From: Gemmatimonadota bacterium
GTDB taxonomy: Bacteria > Latescibacterota > UBA2968
Length of the DNA stretch: 64,000 bases
Assembly (NCBI GenBank): GCA_009838845.1
Contig: VXRD01000170.1
Coordinates: 90,995-154,994 of the forward strand
Direction: 5' to 3'
Shown: piece after piece, positions 43,199-52,547 of the stretch
Layout: the number at the start of each line of letters is the position of its first letter
Position numbering within the stretch: position 1 is the first letter of the stretch
Translations under genes and position numbers: made by a program
Notes under the pieces: model-generated
What the model saw: only the letters and a program-made list of their open reading frames with translations
What the model was told of the DNA's origin: nothing
Database searches by the model: none

Positions 43199-43480
43199 AT
43201 GCACTGGTCTGAGATATGCAAAAGTTATCCCAATAAATGGCTGATTGTTGAGGCATTAGAAGCCCATACAACCTCTGATTATCAGCGGTATCTCAATCGT
43301 CTAACAGTTGTAGAGGAATGTCCTGATGGCAAAACAGCAATGAAACGGTATCAGATCCTTCACCAGCAATATCCCGAACGGGAATTATATTTTTTTCATA
43401 CCAGTCGTGATTCACTTGACGTTCAAGTAAGACAATGGTTGGGAATTCGTGCTCCATATGCAACTGATACGAAGGTATGA
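43199..43480 (+). CDS. Small protein of unknown function, coupled to a retropepsin
   Basis: The 93-residue, soluble protein (MHWSEICKSYP start) has no membrane segment and no motif that I recognise. ATG 43199 has AGAGGA at 9-10 nt; an earlier ATG at 43148 lacks support. Its stop overlaps the retropepsin gene's start region (22 nt if ATG 43458 is used), so the two are translationally linked. Paired small genes of this type could form a protein-protease unit or an antitoxin-like pair, but this is speculation. A good promoter sits ~85 bp upstream. Confidence 0.6.
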   Translation: MHWSEICKSYPNKWLIVEALEAHTTSDYQRYLNRLTVVEECPDGKTAMKRYQILHQQYPERELYFFHTSRDSLDVQVRQWLGIRAPYATDTKV

Positions 43481-43841
43481 CCTTCCATTTACATCGGTGT
43501 CTATTGCTTATCGGGAATCAACTATTGAGATCCCGCAAGTCCTTGTTGATACTGGATCAGCTAGCACAGTGATATCTGCTGACTTGGTTGATTCTATCGG
43601 TATATTTCCTTTGCCCGATGACCGGATAGTAACAATTCGAGGCGTGGGTGGGAGCGAAGTTGTATTTAGGCGACGAGTTGATTTTTTGCAGGTTGGAGAG
43701 AAGAAGTTGACTAATTTTGAACTTGAAGTAGGAGGCATGGATTATGGCTTTGAAATCAATGGGATTTTGGGGATGGATTTCCTGGTAGAAGCCAAAGCCA
43801 TTATCAATCTGCATACAATGAGTCTTACATTCGATAGCTGA
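43458..43841 (+). CDS. Retropepsin-like aspartic protease
   Basis: The 127-residue protein has the single-lobe retropepsin pattern: VLVDTGSASTVIS with the catalytic Asp-Thr-Gly, followed by strands and ILGMDFLVEAKAIINL, the ILG-xx-L flap partner. Such enzymes are active only as dimers. GTG 43449 is an alternative start with TTGGGA before it. No membrane segment or signal. It overlaps the preceding small gene. Bacterial members cut a few specific proteins; no target can be named here. Activity on the paired protein is a possibility (inference). Confidence 0.75.
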   Translation: MQLIRRYDLPFTSVSIAYRESTIEIPQVLVDTGSASTVISADLVDSIGIFPLPDDRIVTIRGVGGSEVVFRRRVDFLQVGEKKLTNFELEVGGMDYGFEINGILGMDFLVEAKAIINLHTMSLTFDS

Positions 43842-43857
43842 AGGCAGATCATAAACC

Positions 43858-44985
43858 TTGAACACACAAACTGAAAACACCGACCAAAACGCGCTCTCTG
43901 ATCGAGACGTGTTCACAGAAGGCCCAAAATACAATAAACCGCCCAGAAAGACGCGCATCAAATGGTACCGCTGCCGCGTCTCCCGCGAGACATTGCGCGA
44001 ACTCAACAAGCGAAGTGATTTCCTTGGCTTTGCTCAGACACTCGGTTTCCTGGGCGTGCTAACTGTTGCGGCGGGAGCGGCCATTTACTCATCGCACCAC
44101 TGGCCCTGGTATATCACTGCGCTACTGGTCTTCATCAACGGACACTTCTGGCATTTTCTGGTCAACGGCTTTCACGAACTGGTACACGATTCGGTCTTCA
44201 AGACCCGATGGCTCAATCGCTTCTTCCTCCGCATTTTGTCCTTCCTCGGCTGGCACAACCACCATCTATTCTGGGCCAGCCATACCGAGCACCACAAATA
44301 CACCCTGCACGCACCCGACGACCAGGAAGTCGTACTCCCTCAAAAAATCGACCTCAAAGGCCTGTGGAAGCGAGCCATTGTAAACCACAAGTATCCCTAC
44401 ACACTGCTCAAAGAAAAGTTTCGAAACTTTACCGGCCATATAAACAGGAAAAATTCCTGGATTGGAATGCTCTTTCCCGAAAGCGATCCAGAGCGGTGTC
44501 GCGCCTACACCAGATGGGAGCGCACCTTGCTCATCGGCCATCTCTCGATCGCGGGTATATCTCTGGCATATGGGTACTGGATTGTTCCGCTGGTCATCAC
44601 ATTTCCGAAAATGTTCGGATCGTGGTTGCAATCCCTCTGCAACTCCGCACAGCACGTTGGGCTGCAAGACGAAGTACCGGATTTTCGCCTCTGCTGCCGC
44701 ACGATTTACCTCAATCCCCTGCTCCAATTTCTCTACTGGCATATGAATTACCACACCGAGCACCACATGTACGCTGCGGTTCCATGCTACAAACTCGGTC
44801 GGCTACACAGGCTGATCAAACACGAAATGCCCCACTGCACCCGGGGCTTGCGCGAAACGTGGAAACAGATTGCCGAGATTTTGGACAGACAGGCGCGTGA
44901 CTCCAATTACCAGTACATTGCCGAACTGCCCACAGACGGCAACCGGCGCGATATAGAACAACATACAGCGGACACTCGCGATTAA
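43858..44985 (+). CDS. Fatty acid desaturase-family membrane protein
   Basis: The 375-residue di-iron membrane enzyme has histidine boxes HELVHD (His106-His110), HTEHH (142-146) and the third set with HMNYHTEHH (295-303). Four membrane segments lie around residues 58-78, 86-105, 122-140 and 228-250. TTG 43858 starts the frame with no clear site; GTG 43909 is a possible later start. Desaturases use two iron ions and oxygen to insert double bonds or hydroxyl groups in lipids or carotenoids (family knowledge). It is 16 bp after the retropepsin gene. Its substrate is unknown. The 156 bp downstream lead to the respiratory operon promoter. Confidence 0.85.
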   Translation: MNTQTENTDQNALSDRDVFTEGPKYNKPPRKTRIKWYRCRVSRETLRELNKRSDFLGFAQTLGFLGVLTVAAGAAIYSSHHWPWYITALLVFINGHFWHFLVNGFHELVHDSVFKTRWLNRFFLRILSFLGWHNHHLFWASHTEHHKYTLHAPDDQEVVLPQKIDLKGLWKRAIVNHKYPYTLLKEKFRNFTGHINRKNSWIGMLFPESDPERCRAYTRWERTLLIGHLSIAGISLAYGYWIVPLVITFPKMFGSWLQSLCNSAQHVGLQDEVPDFRLCCRTIYLNPLLQFLYWHMNYHTEHHMYAAVPCYKLGRLHRLIKHEMPHCTRGLRETWKQIAEILDRQARDSNYQYIAELPTDGNRRDIEQHTADTRD

Positions 44986-45052
44986 AATGCGTGTTTTATA
45001 TGCAAAACAAAGTAGATAATAATGTACAGTTTATATGAGCAAAACTTATTGC

Positions 45053-45080
45053 TTGACTCGCATGTGGATTCGTGTATATT
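45053..45080 (+). promoter_or_regulatory. Sigma-70-like promoter of the alternative complex III operon
   Basis: TTGACT-N16-TATATT with GGATTCG before the -10 (45066-45072), the same layout as 43088-43115. It is 61 bp upstream of actA and the only good promoter seen before the 12-kb operon. Confidence 0.55.
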
Positions 45081-45141
45081 AAGCCCTTCGTAGGCTCGAC
45101 CTGATCTCATTTTGTCTCATCTCACTTCACAGGATTCATAA

Positions 45142-45810
45142 ATGGCGCAGCTTTTTCCGCGTGGCAGTAACGCGTATGCCAGAATCAGTATTGTCGTGGT
45201 TCTGGTTGTTGTTGGAACGGGCCTCACCATTCTGCTCAACACCAACCGATTACACTACACATCCGATGTCCTGGTCGCAAAAAAACAGCCGGTTCCCTTC
45301 AGTCACAAACACCACGTGGCCGGCGTGGGCCTCGACTGTCGCTATTGTCACACTTCTGTAGAAGAATCTTCCTTCGCCAATATCCCCCCTGTTGAAACCT
45401 GCATGACCTGCCATTCTCAGATCTGGACAGAAAGCCCCCTTCTCGAACCCATCCGCGAAAGTTATCGCACGGGTAATCCCATAGAGTGGGTTCGCATTCA
45501 CGATCTCCCCGATTTTGTCTATTTCAATCACAGCATTCACGTTCACAAAGGCATCGGATGTCAAACCTGTCACGGGCAGGTCGATCAAATGCCGCTGATG
45601 TGGAAAGTGAACACCCTCAATATGGAATGGTGTCTGGAATGTCACCGGGCACCCGAAAAATATGTGCGTCCCCGCGAAGAAGTTTTCAATATGGCCTGGA
45701 AACCAATGGATGAACGCGGACATGCGGTCTCTCAAGCCCTGCTGGGCGCACAACTGGTTCAAGACTACGATATTAACCCTTCCACGGATTGCTCGACATG
45801 TCATCGATGA
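45142..45810 (+). CDS. actA: Alternative complex III subunit A, pentaheme cytochrome c
   Basis: The 222-residue protein has an N-terminal membrane anchor (residues 15-33) and five CxxCH heme sites: Cys66, Cys87, Cys140, Cys164 and Cys217 (heme His at 70, 91, 144, 168 and 221). This is the electron-output cytochrome of alternative complex III, which oxidises menaquinol or ubiquinol and passes electrons to an oxidase (family knowledge). Start ATG with CACAGGAT before it. Its stop TGA overlaps the actB start as ATGA. It heads the 12-gene respiratory operon. Confidence 0.92.
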   Translation: MAQLFPRGSNAYARISIVVVLVVVGTGLTILLNTNRLHYTSDVLVAKKQPVPFSHKHHVAGVGLDCRYCHTSVEESSFANIPPVETCMTCHSQIWTESPLLEPIRESYRTGNPIEWVRIHDLPDFVYFNHSIHVHKGIGCQTCHGQVDQMPLMWKVNTLNMEWCLECHRAPEKYVRPREEVFNMAWKPMDERGHAVSQALLGAQLVQDYDINPSTDCSTCHR

Positions 45811-48803
45811 CACGCACAGCACATAAAGACGGTTTGGACCTCTCTGCGATTCGCGAACGCCTATCTAAGCGCGAGGGGCAGGATTATTGGCGCAGCCTGA
45901 ATGAATTGGCCGATACGGAAGAATTTCGCGACTATTTGCACCGCGAATTTCCCGAAGGGGCTTCCGAATGGAGCGACAAAGTCGGTCGCCGCAAGTTTCT
46001 ACAGGTAATGGGCGCGTCTCTGGCGTTTGCCGGCTTGACATCGTGCACGCGCCAGCCGCCGGAAAAAATCGTCCCCTATATACGTGCGCCCGAGCAGATC
46101 ATACCCGGTAAACCCCTGTTCTTTGCTTCGGCTCTCTCTCAAGGCGGATTCGCCCGGGGCGTACTGGTCGAAAGTCATGCTGGGCGTCCGACCAAAATAG
46201 AGGGCAATCCCGCACATCCTGCAAATCCTCGATCGGGAAATGCGACTTTTGGGCCCACAGATGCAATTACACAGGCTCAAATACTCGATCTCTACGACCC
46301 GGACCGCTCGCAGGTACCCATAGCAAATGGGCGGGCGAGTACATGGACGAGATTTTCTGCTACCCTTGCCACCGAAGTGGCAAAACTCGATTTGGATCAG
46401 GGGCAGGGATTGCGTCTGTTGACGGAAACAGTGACCTCGCCAGTTTTGGTTAGCCAGATCCGCGCACTATTGGAAAAATATCCCAACGCAAGGTGGCATC
46501 AATTTGAGCCAGGTACGCGCGACAACGTGCGTGAAGGTGCCAGAATGGCTTTTGGCGAAGTGGTCGAAACGCAGTATCATTTCGAAAAAGCCAAACGCAT
46601 CTTGTCTTTGGACGCCGATTTTATGGAAAGCGGCGCGGCAAGTATTCGACACGCTCGCCACGTTGCCCTCGGTCGCAAGGTTATCGACGGCCAAAAGGCC
46701 GATATGAATCGGCTCTACGTCATTGAATCCACCCCCTCCAATACGGGGTCTTTTGCCGATCACCGCCTGCCATTGAAAGCCAGTCAGATCGAGGGATTTG
46801 CCCGAGCAGTGGCTGCGGCACTGGGAATAAACGCGATGGGGGGCAATAGCGCCGGACACGATACATGGCTCAATGCACTGGTCAAAGACCTGGCGGCACA
46901 TCGCGGCACATCGCTGGTGATTGCCGGCGATCATCAACCGCCTGCTGTTCACGCACTTGCACACGCCATCAACAGTGCGTTAGGCAATGTGGGTAATACC
47001 GTGACGTACACAGATCCAGTAGAAGCCGAGCCGACCAACCAATACGCTTCCCTCAAAGATTTAACCGTTGATATGTCAGAGGGCAGAGTTTCACTGCTGA
47101 TGGTTTTGGGTGGCAATCCCGTTTACAATGCGCCAGCAGACCTCAATTTTGCCGCCGCTTACCAGGAAGTGACAACGCGCATTCACCTGGGCCAATCTCA
47201 AGATGAAACCGCGCGATTATCTCACTGGCATTTGCCCGAAGCACACGCATTAGAAGCCTGGGGCGATATACGCGCATTCGACGGTACCGTGTCTATTCTC
47301 CAGCCATTGATTGAGCCGCTCTACGGCGGCAAATCCGCCGCGGAACTGGTAGCTATGATGCTGGGGGATGGGCGCGCGGATTATGATCGGGTCAAAGAAT
47401 ATTGGCAAGAACAATACAAAGGCACCGATTTTGAAACAATCTGGCAAACCTATTTGCACGACGGATTGGTTCCCGATACGGCTTTGCCCGAGCGTTCTGT
47501 GAGCATGACCGAAAATTACGGCACGCCATCGCAGGCGGGTGAGGGACTCGAAGTGAACTTCCGGTTAGATCCCACAATTGGCGATGGGCGATATGCCAAC
47601 AATGGCTGGTTGCAAGAATTGCCAAAACCCCATACGCGCCTCACCTGGGACAATGCGGTTTTGATCGCACCGGCAACTGCCGAGGCGATGGGGCTTCAAA
47701 ATGGCGATGTGGTCGCGTTGAGTGCAAATGATCGCTCTGTGGAAGCACCTGTTTGGATCGCACCCGGACATCCCGCAAATGCCGTCACTGTACATCTCGG
47801 CTTTGGGCGCACCGCCGCCGGGCGCGTGGGTAATGGCGTTGGCTTTAACGCTTATGCTCTTCAGACATCTGATTCGCCGTGGGTTGCATCGAATGCGTCA
47901 ATGACAAAGACGGGACAGACGTATCCCCTGGCCTGCACGCAAGATCACCACAGCATGGAAGGCCGCGCGCTGGTGCGATCTGGCACAGTCGATGAATATG
48001 AAAAACACCCGCATTTTGTACACGAAATGGGGCATGACCCCGGTCCCGATGCAAACTTTTTTGATGGGATTCACGACAACGACGGCATAGCCTGGGGCAT
48101 GGCAATTGATCTGAATTCATGCAATGGCTGCAATGCCTGCACAGTCGCCTGTCAGTCGGAAAATAATATTCCGGTAGTGGGCAAAGATGAAGTACTCAAC
48201 GGACGCGAAATGCACTGGATTCGCATCGACCGCTACTACAAAGGCGATCTGGACAACCCCGAACTTTACAACCAGCCCGTACCCTGTATGCAGTGCGAGA
48301 ATGCGCCCTGTGAACTCGTATGCCCCGTTGGCGCAACAGTACACAGTGCCGAGGGCTTGAACGATATGGCCTATAACCGCTGTGTGGGCACGAGATATTG
48401 TTCAAATAACTGCCCTTATAAGGTGCGGCGCTTCAATTTCCTCCACTATGCCGATGAAGAAACACCGAGTTTCAAATTGCAGCGCAATCCCAATGTGACA
48501 GTGCGCGGTCGCGGCGTGATGGAAAAATGCACCTATTGCGTGCAGCGCATTAGTGCAGCGCGAATTGAGGCCAAGGTCGAGGATCGCGAATTGAAAGATG
48601 GCGATATTACAACCGCCTGTCAGGGAGCGTGTCCTTCAGATGCCATTGTATTTGGCGATATCAAAGACCCCAATAGCCGCGTGGCCAAGCTCAAAGCCCA
48701 ACAGAGAAATTACGGCATTTTGACAGAGTTAAATACCAAACCGCGCACCACGTATCTCGCGCGGTTGACCAATCCCAATCCGGAGATTTCACAGCATGGG
48801 TAG
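45807..48803 (+). CDS. actB: Alternative complex III subunit B, molybdopterin-fold and [4Fe-4S] protein
   Basis: The 998-residue fused subunit has a Tat-like motif GRRKFLQVMG (about residues 60-69 from the chosen start) and SCTRQP, then a large domain of the molybdopterin oxidoreductase fold, which in this family holds no molybdenum, and a C-terminal iron-sulfur domain with CNGCNACTVACQ, CMQCENAPCELVCP, CVGTRYCSNNCP, CTYCVQR and CQGACP. That gives enough cysteines for three or four [4Fe-4S] clusters. Start ATG 45807 overlaps actA's stop; TTG 45789 and ATG 45798 are alternatives. It ends by overlapping actC. It is on the outer side of the membrane in known complexes. Confidence 0.92.
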   Translation: MTRTAHKDGLDLSAIRERLSKREGQDYWRSLNELADTEEFRDYLHREFPEGASEWSDKVGRRKFLQVMGASLAFAGLTSCTRQPPEKIVPYIRAPEQIIPGKPLFFASALSQGGFARGVLVESHAGRPTKIEGNPAHPANPRSGNATFGPTDAITQAQILDLYDPDRSQVPIANGRASTWTRFSATLATEVAKLDLDQGQGLRLLTETVTSPVLVSQIRALLEKYPNARWHQFEPGTRDNVREGARMAFGEVVETQYHFEKAKRILSLDADFMESGAASIRHARHVALGRKVIDGQKADMNRLYVIESTPSNTGSFADHRLPLKASQIEGFARAVAAALGINAMGGNSAGHDTWLNALVKDLAAHRGTSLVIAGDHQPPAVHALAHAINSALGNVGNTVTYTDPVEAEPTNQYASLKDLTVDMSEGRVSLLMVLGGNPVYNAPADLNFAAAYQEVTTRIHLGQSQDETARLSHWHLPEAHALEAWGDIRAFDGTVSILQPLIEPLYGGKSAAELVAMMLGDGRADYDRVKEYWQEQYKGTDFETIWQTYLHDGLVPDTALPERSVSMTENYGTPSQAGEGLEVNFRLDPTIGDGRYANNGWLQELPKPHTRLTWDNAVLIAPATAEAMGLQNGDVVALSANDRSVEAPVWIAPGHPANAVTVHLGFGRTAAGRVGNGVGFNAYALQTSDSPWVASNASMTKTGQTYPLACTQDHHSMEGRALVRSGTVDEYEKHPHFVHEMGHDPGPDANFFDGIHDNDGIAWGMAIDLNSCNGCNACTVACQSENNIPVVGKDEVLNGREMHWIRIDRYYKGDLDNPELYNQPVPCMQCENAPCELVCPVGATVHSAEGLNDMAYNRCVGTRYCSNNCPYKVRRFNFLHYADEETPSFKLQRNPNVTVRGRGVMEKCTYCVQRISAARIEAKVEDRELKDGDITTACQGACPSDAIVFGDIKDPNSRVAKLKAQQRNYGILTELNTKPRTTYLARLTNPNPEISQHG

Positions 48804-50190
48804 TCCTGCACCTATAAAAGATCCGACGATGCCGGCGCCGGTGCTCGGTCCGGGGCAGACCTATACAACGGTGACACAAAGACTCAGTGCGCTCATCACC
48901 AATCGCACGCCTTTGGGGTGGATTGCGGCACTGTTGATTGCAGGTGGTATTTTGCAGTTGTTGATGTTATCTGCGACCTGGCTGCTGATCAAAGGGACTG
49001 GCATCTGGGGCTTAAATATTCCCGTTGGCTGGGGCTGGGCAATTATCAACTTTGTCTGGTGGATCGGTATTGGGCACGCGGGCACATTGATTTCGGCTAT
49101 TTTGTTACTCATGCGTCAGCAATGGCGCAATTCGATCAACCGATTTGCCGAAGCCATGACCATTTTTGCCGTCATGTGCGCCGGTATGTTTCCACTGTTG
49201 CACACGGGGCGTCCCTGGGTAGCGGCTTACTGGCTGTTGCCCTATCCCAATACAATGTCTGTGTGGCCGCAGTTCCGCAGTCCGCTAATATGGGATGTAT
49301 TTGCCGTTGGCACCTACTTTACAGTATCTCTGATCTTCTGGTATCTGGGCTTAATTCCCGATTTTGCCACCCTGCGCGACAAGGCCAAACACAAAATTTC
49401 ACAGATCATATACGGCGTATTGTCAATGGGATGGCGCGGATCCGCCAAGCACTGGTTCAACTATGAAATGGCCGCGCTGCTCTTAGCGGGTGTATCGACG
49501 CCGCTGGTACTATCCGTACACTCCATCGTGAGTTTGGACTTTTCCGTAGGCCTGATTCCCGGCTGGCATGCAACCATCTTTCCACCCTATTTTGTGGCGG
49601 GTGCTGTATATGCCGGTTTTGCAATGGTGCTGACGCTGGGGCTGCCCATTCGCTACTTTTACGGATTGCACGATTATATCACCGACCGTCACCTGAACAA
49701 TATGGGCAAGGTGATGCTCGCCACCGGACTCATTGTGGCTTATGGCTATGCGATGGAGCAGTTTTTTGCCTGGTATAGTGCCAGCCCCTATGAAGGCTAT
49801 ATGATGAAAAATCGCACATTTGGCCCTTATTCCGGTACTTACTGGTCATTGATCTTGTGCAATGTGGCTATCCCACAATTATTGTGGATTAAAAAGGTGC
49901 GCCTGAGTCCGATATGGCTGTTCATCATTTCGATGTTCATCAATGTGGGAATGTGGCTCGAGCGATTTATCATTGTGGTGACGAGTCTCCACCGCGACTT
50001 TATGCCTTCGTCCTGGGATATGTATCACTCGACGCCGTGGGACTGGGGATTGTACGCAGGCACAATTGGATTTTTCCTCTTTATGATGATCCTGTTTATT
50101 CGGGTGATGCCCGTCATTAACATTTTTGAAATCCGCCAGTTGGTGGCAAATAAAAGCAAACATGCGGAAGCGGCTTCTGCCGATGATTAA
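48796..50190 (+). CDS. actC: Alternative complex III subunit C, NrfD-type quinol-binding membrane protein
   Basis: The 464-residue protein has about 10 membrane segments and is of the NrfD/PsrC type (VWWIGIGHAGTLISAILLL, TGRPWVAAYWLLPYP, TPLVLSVHSIVSLDFSVGLIPGWHATIFPPYFVAGAV; only parts quoted). The His in IGHAG and the SIVS region are near the quinol site in such proteins. ATG 48796 overlaps actB by 8 nt. It should oxidise quinol for electron transfer through the iron-sulfur clusters of ActB to the cytochromes of ActA and ActE. Confidence 0.92.
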   Translation: MGSPAPIKDPTMPAPVLGPGQTYTTVTQRLSALITNRTPLGWIAALLIAGGILQLLMLSATWLLIKGTGIWGLNIPVGWGWAIINFVWWIGIGHAGTLISAILLLMRQQWRNSINRFAEAMTIFAVMCAGMFPLLHTGRPWVAAYWLLPYPNTMSVWPQFRSPLIWDVFAVGTYFTVSLIFWYLGLIPDFATLRDKAKHKISQIIYGVLSMGWRGSAKHWFNYEMAALLLAGVSTPLVLSVHSIVSLDFSVGLIPGWHATIFPPYFVAGAVYAGFAMVLTLGLPIRYFYGLHDYITDRHLNNMGKVMLATGLIVAYGYAMEQFFAWYSASPYEGYMMKNRTFGPYSGTYWSLILCNVAIPQLLWIKKVRLSPIWLFIISMFINVGMWLERFIIVVTSLHRDFMPSSWDMYHSTPWDWGLYAGTIGFFLFMMILFIRVMPVINIFEIRQLVANKSKHAEAASADD

Positions 50191-50202
50191 ACGGGTGTGA
50201 TT

Positions 50203-50736
50203 ATGGCTGAAAATTTATACGGTCTTTTGGCCGAATTTGACGGTCCCGACGAATTGCTCAAAGCTGCGAAAGATTCATATGCAGAAGGGTATCGCAAGAT
50301 GGATGCTTATTCTCCAATGCCGATACACGATTTGTCGGAATCAATGGGTTATGACAAGCACCGCGTGCCCATCATTGTATTGATCTGCGCGATTCTCGGT
50401 GCCTGTTCAGGCTTTGGGCTTCAGTACTGGGTATCTGTAATCGACTATCCGCTCAATGTGGGTGGTCGGCCCCTTTTGAGCTGGCCCTCTTTTATTCCCG
50501 TGACATTTGAACTCGGCGTGCTATTTTCCGCTTTTGGTGCATTGATTGGCATGCTCATCCTCAATGGTTTGCCGCGTCCCTATCACCCGGTTTTCAATGT
50601 TCCCAATTTTGAACGCGCCTCTGGTGATGGTTTCTTTTTGTGTATCGAAGCCGAAGATCCCAAATTTGACACTTCCGAAACCCGTGCATTTCTCGAGAGC
50701 CTGAAAGCAAAAAAGGTAGATGATGTCGAACCGTAA
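50203..50736 (+). CDS. actD: Alternative complex III subunit D (DUF3341)
   Basis: The 177-residue protein has a soluble N-terminal domain (LYGLLAEFDGPDELL) and two membrane segments (ICAILGACSGFGLQYWV, LGVLFSAFGALIGML). This is the DUF3341 subunit of alternative complex III. GTG 50197 is possible, but ATG 50203 gives the standard start. It overlaps actE by 17 nt. Its role is structural (family knowledge). Confidence 0.9.
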   Translation: MAENLYGLLAEFDGPDELLKAAKDSYAEGYRKMDAYSPMPIHDLSESMGYDKHRVPIIVLICAILGACSGFGLQYWVSVIDYPLNVGGRPLLSWPSFIPVTFELGVLFSAFGALIGMLILNGLPRPYHPVFNVPNFERASGDGFFLCIEAEDPKFDTSETRAFLESLKAKKVDDVEP

Positions 50737-51346
50737 ATTAGCTAATTGGCTAAAAATTGCCCATCCCGTGAGACTGGTGCTCGCACTCTTTATGGCAATG
50801 GGGTGTGAGGGCACGACAGATATCGAGCGTTTGCGGCAAGAAATGTACAACCAATCGAGATTTGAACCGCTGGAAAAAAATACTTTTTTCGCGGATCAAA
50901 GGTCCTCTCGGCCCTGGATAAAAGGCACGGTTGCACGCGGGCATTTGCGTACAGACGCGCATTTATATACCGGGATGATAGATGGTAAACCAGCGGAAAC
51001 TTTTCCCTTTCCCATTACGCGCGATGTGATTCTCCGCGGCAGAGAACGCTACAATATCTATTGCTCCCCCTGCCATGGACAGGAAGGCGATGGGCGTGGG
51101 ATGGTGGTGCGCCGCGGCATGAAGCAACCCCCATCATACCATATTGAGCGGCTGCAAAATGAGACACCGGGTTACTTTTTTGATGTCATGACCAATGGTT
51201 TTGGCGCAATGTATAGCTATGCATCGCGTATCAAACCGCGAGATCGATGGGCTATTATAGCCTATATTCAGGCGTTGCAACTGAGCCAAAACGCCACACT
51301 GGACGATGTCCCTGCCGATGTGCGTCAGCGGCTTGAAAATGAGTAG
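50720..51346 (+). CDS. actE: Alternative complex III subunit E, monoheme cytochrome c lipoprotein
   Basis: The 208-residue protein has a lipoprotein signal (LFMAMGC, Cys29) and one heme site CSPCHG (Cys115-Cys118-His119) followed by GDGRGMV and a C-terminal helix with the distal Met expected in FGAMYSYAS. It is the mono-heme subunit of alternative complex III, a likely partner to the oxidase. ATG 50720 overlaps actD; a second ATG follows directly. Downstream actF starts 6 nt after its stop. Confidence 0.9.
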   Translation: MMSNRKLANWLKIAHPVRLVLALFMAMGCEGTTDIERLRQEMYNQSRFEPLEKNTFFADQRSSRPWIKGTVARGHLRTDAHLYTGMIDGKPAETFPFPITRDVILRGRERYNIYCSPCHGQEGDGRGMVVRRGMKQPPSYHIERLQNETPGYFFDVMTNGFGAMYSYASRIKPRDRWAIIAYIQALQLSQNATLDDVPADVRQRLENE

Positions 51347-51352
51347 GATATT

Positions 51353-52546
51353 ATGGCTACTAAATCCTTTGACCATCCATTTGTAGATAAAGTACAGCAA
51401 CGAGGCCTTCTGACAGGTGCCTGCGGTATAGTGGTTTTATTTATTGGTGCCTTTGCTGATTCTCAGCAATTTTTCCAATCGTATCTCGTTGGCTATATCT
51501 ACTGGTTAGTCATTTCTCTGGGCTGTCTGGGGTTGTTGATGTTGCACCATCTGGTCAGCGGACGGTGGGGATTTGTCATTCGGCGGTTATTGGAATCGGG
51601 CGCGCGCACACTGTGGCTCATGGCCGTCCTGTTTATTCCCATTGTGGTTCTGGGTATGCATCATTTGTACGAATGGACGCATACAGATGTCGTAGCTAAA
51701 GATCCAATTTTGACCTTTAAGAAACCGTATTTGAATGAGACCGGATTTTATATTCGCGCAGTCGTTTATTTTGCCCTGTGGTTGCTCTGGATGTTTTTGC
51801 TGACAAAATGGTCGCGCGAGCAAGATGAAACCGGCGAACCGGGCCTAAAAAGCCGGATGATTAACCTGAGCGGTCCCGGAATTCCCATGTTTATCTTAAC
51901 CGTTACCTTTGCGGCAACCGATTGGGTCATGTCTTTGGAACCGCACTGGTTTTCGACGATCTATGGCTTAATTTTTGTGGTGGGCGGCGCATTGGGTGCC
52001 ATGGCACTGTGCATCTTGTGGGTGATTAAATTAAAGGATGTCGAGGTCTATCGAGAAGTTGATGCATTTAAGTATTTGAGCGATCTGGGCACCCTGATGT
52101 TTGCATTTACATGTCTGTGGGCTTATGTGAGTTTTTCCCAGTTTTTGATTACGTGGTCTGGCAACCTGGCCGAAGAAGCCCCCTGGTACATCCGCCGATC
52201 ACATGGCGGTTGGCAATATGTGGGAACTGCGTTGATTGTTTTTCACTTTTTCGTGCCATTCTTTTTGCTATTGCAGCGGGCGATCAAACGCCGCGCCGCG
52301 CTGATGACGGTTATTGCAATTTTTATGTTGATTATGCGCTATGTCGATCTTTATTATTTTATTACACCGGCTTTTGGGCACGGTGGTTCTGACGGTATGT
52401 GGTATGGTTTTCTGCTGGATATGCTGGTCCTCGTCAGTATTGGCGGCTTGTGGTTGGGATTTTTTGCGATGCAGCTAAAAGGTGTGCCGCTGATCCCATT
52501 GCACGATCCGCGCATGGAAGAAACCTTTGCCGGAGAAGGTCACTGA
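51353..52546 (+). CDS. actF: Alternative complex III subunit F, NrfD-like membrane protein
   Basis: The 397-residue protein has about 10 membrane segments and a shortened NrfD-like fold, as known for ActF (GPGIPMFILTVTFAATDWVMSLEP region, LWAYVSFSQFLITW). It is the second membrane core of alternative complex III and probably transfers protons. ATG 51353 has AGGATATT before it. It ends one base before the next gene's ATG. The set ActA-F is complete in the standard order. Confidence 0.9.
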   Translation: MATKSFDHPFVDKVQQRGLLTGACGIVVLFIGAFADSQQFFQSYLVGYIYWLVISLGCLGLLMLHHLVSGRWGFVIRRLLESGARTLWLMAVLFIPIVVLGMHHLYEWTHTDVVAKDPILTFKKPYLNETGFYIRAVVYFALWLLWMFLLTKWSREQDETGEPGLKSRMINLSGPGIPMFILTVTFAATDWVMSLEPHWFSTIYGLIFVVGGALGAMALCILWVIKLKDVEVYREVDAFKYLSDLGTLMFAFTCLWAYVSFSQFLITWSGNLAEEAPWYIRRSHGGWQYVGTALIVFHFFVPFFLLLQRAIKRRAALMTVIAIFMLIMRYVDLYYFITPAFGHGGSDGMWYGFLLDMLVLVSIGGLWLGFFAMQLKGVPLIPLHDPRMEETFAGEGH

Positions 52547-52547
52547 T

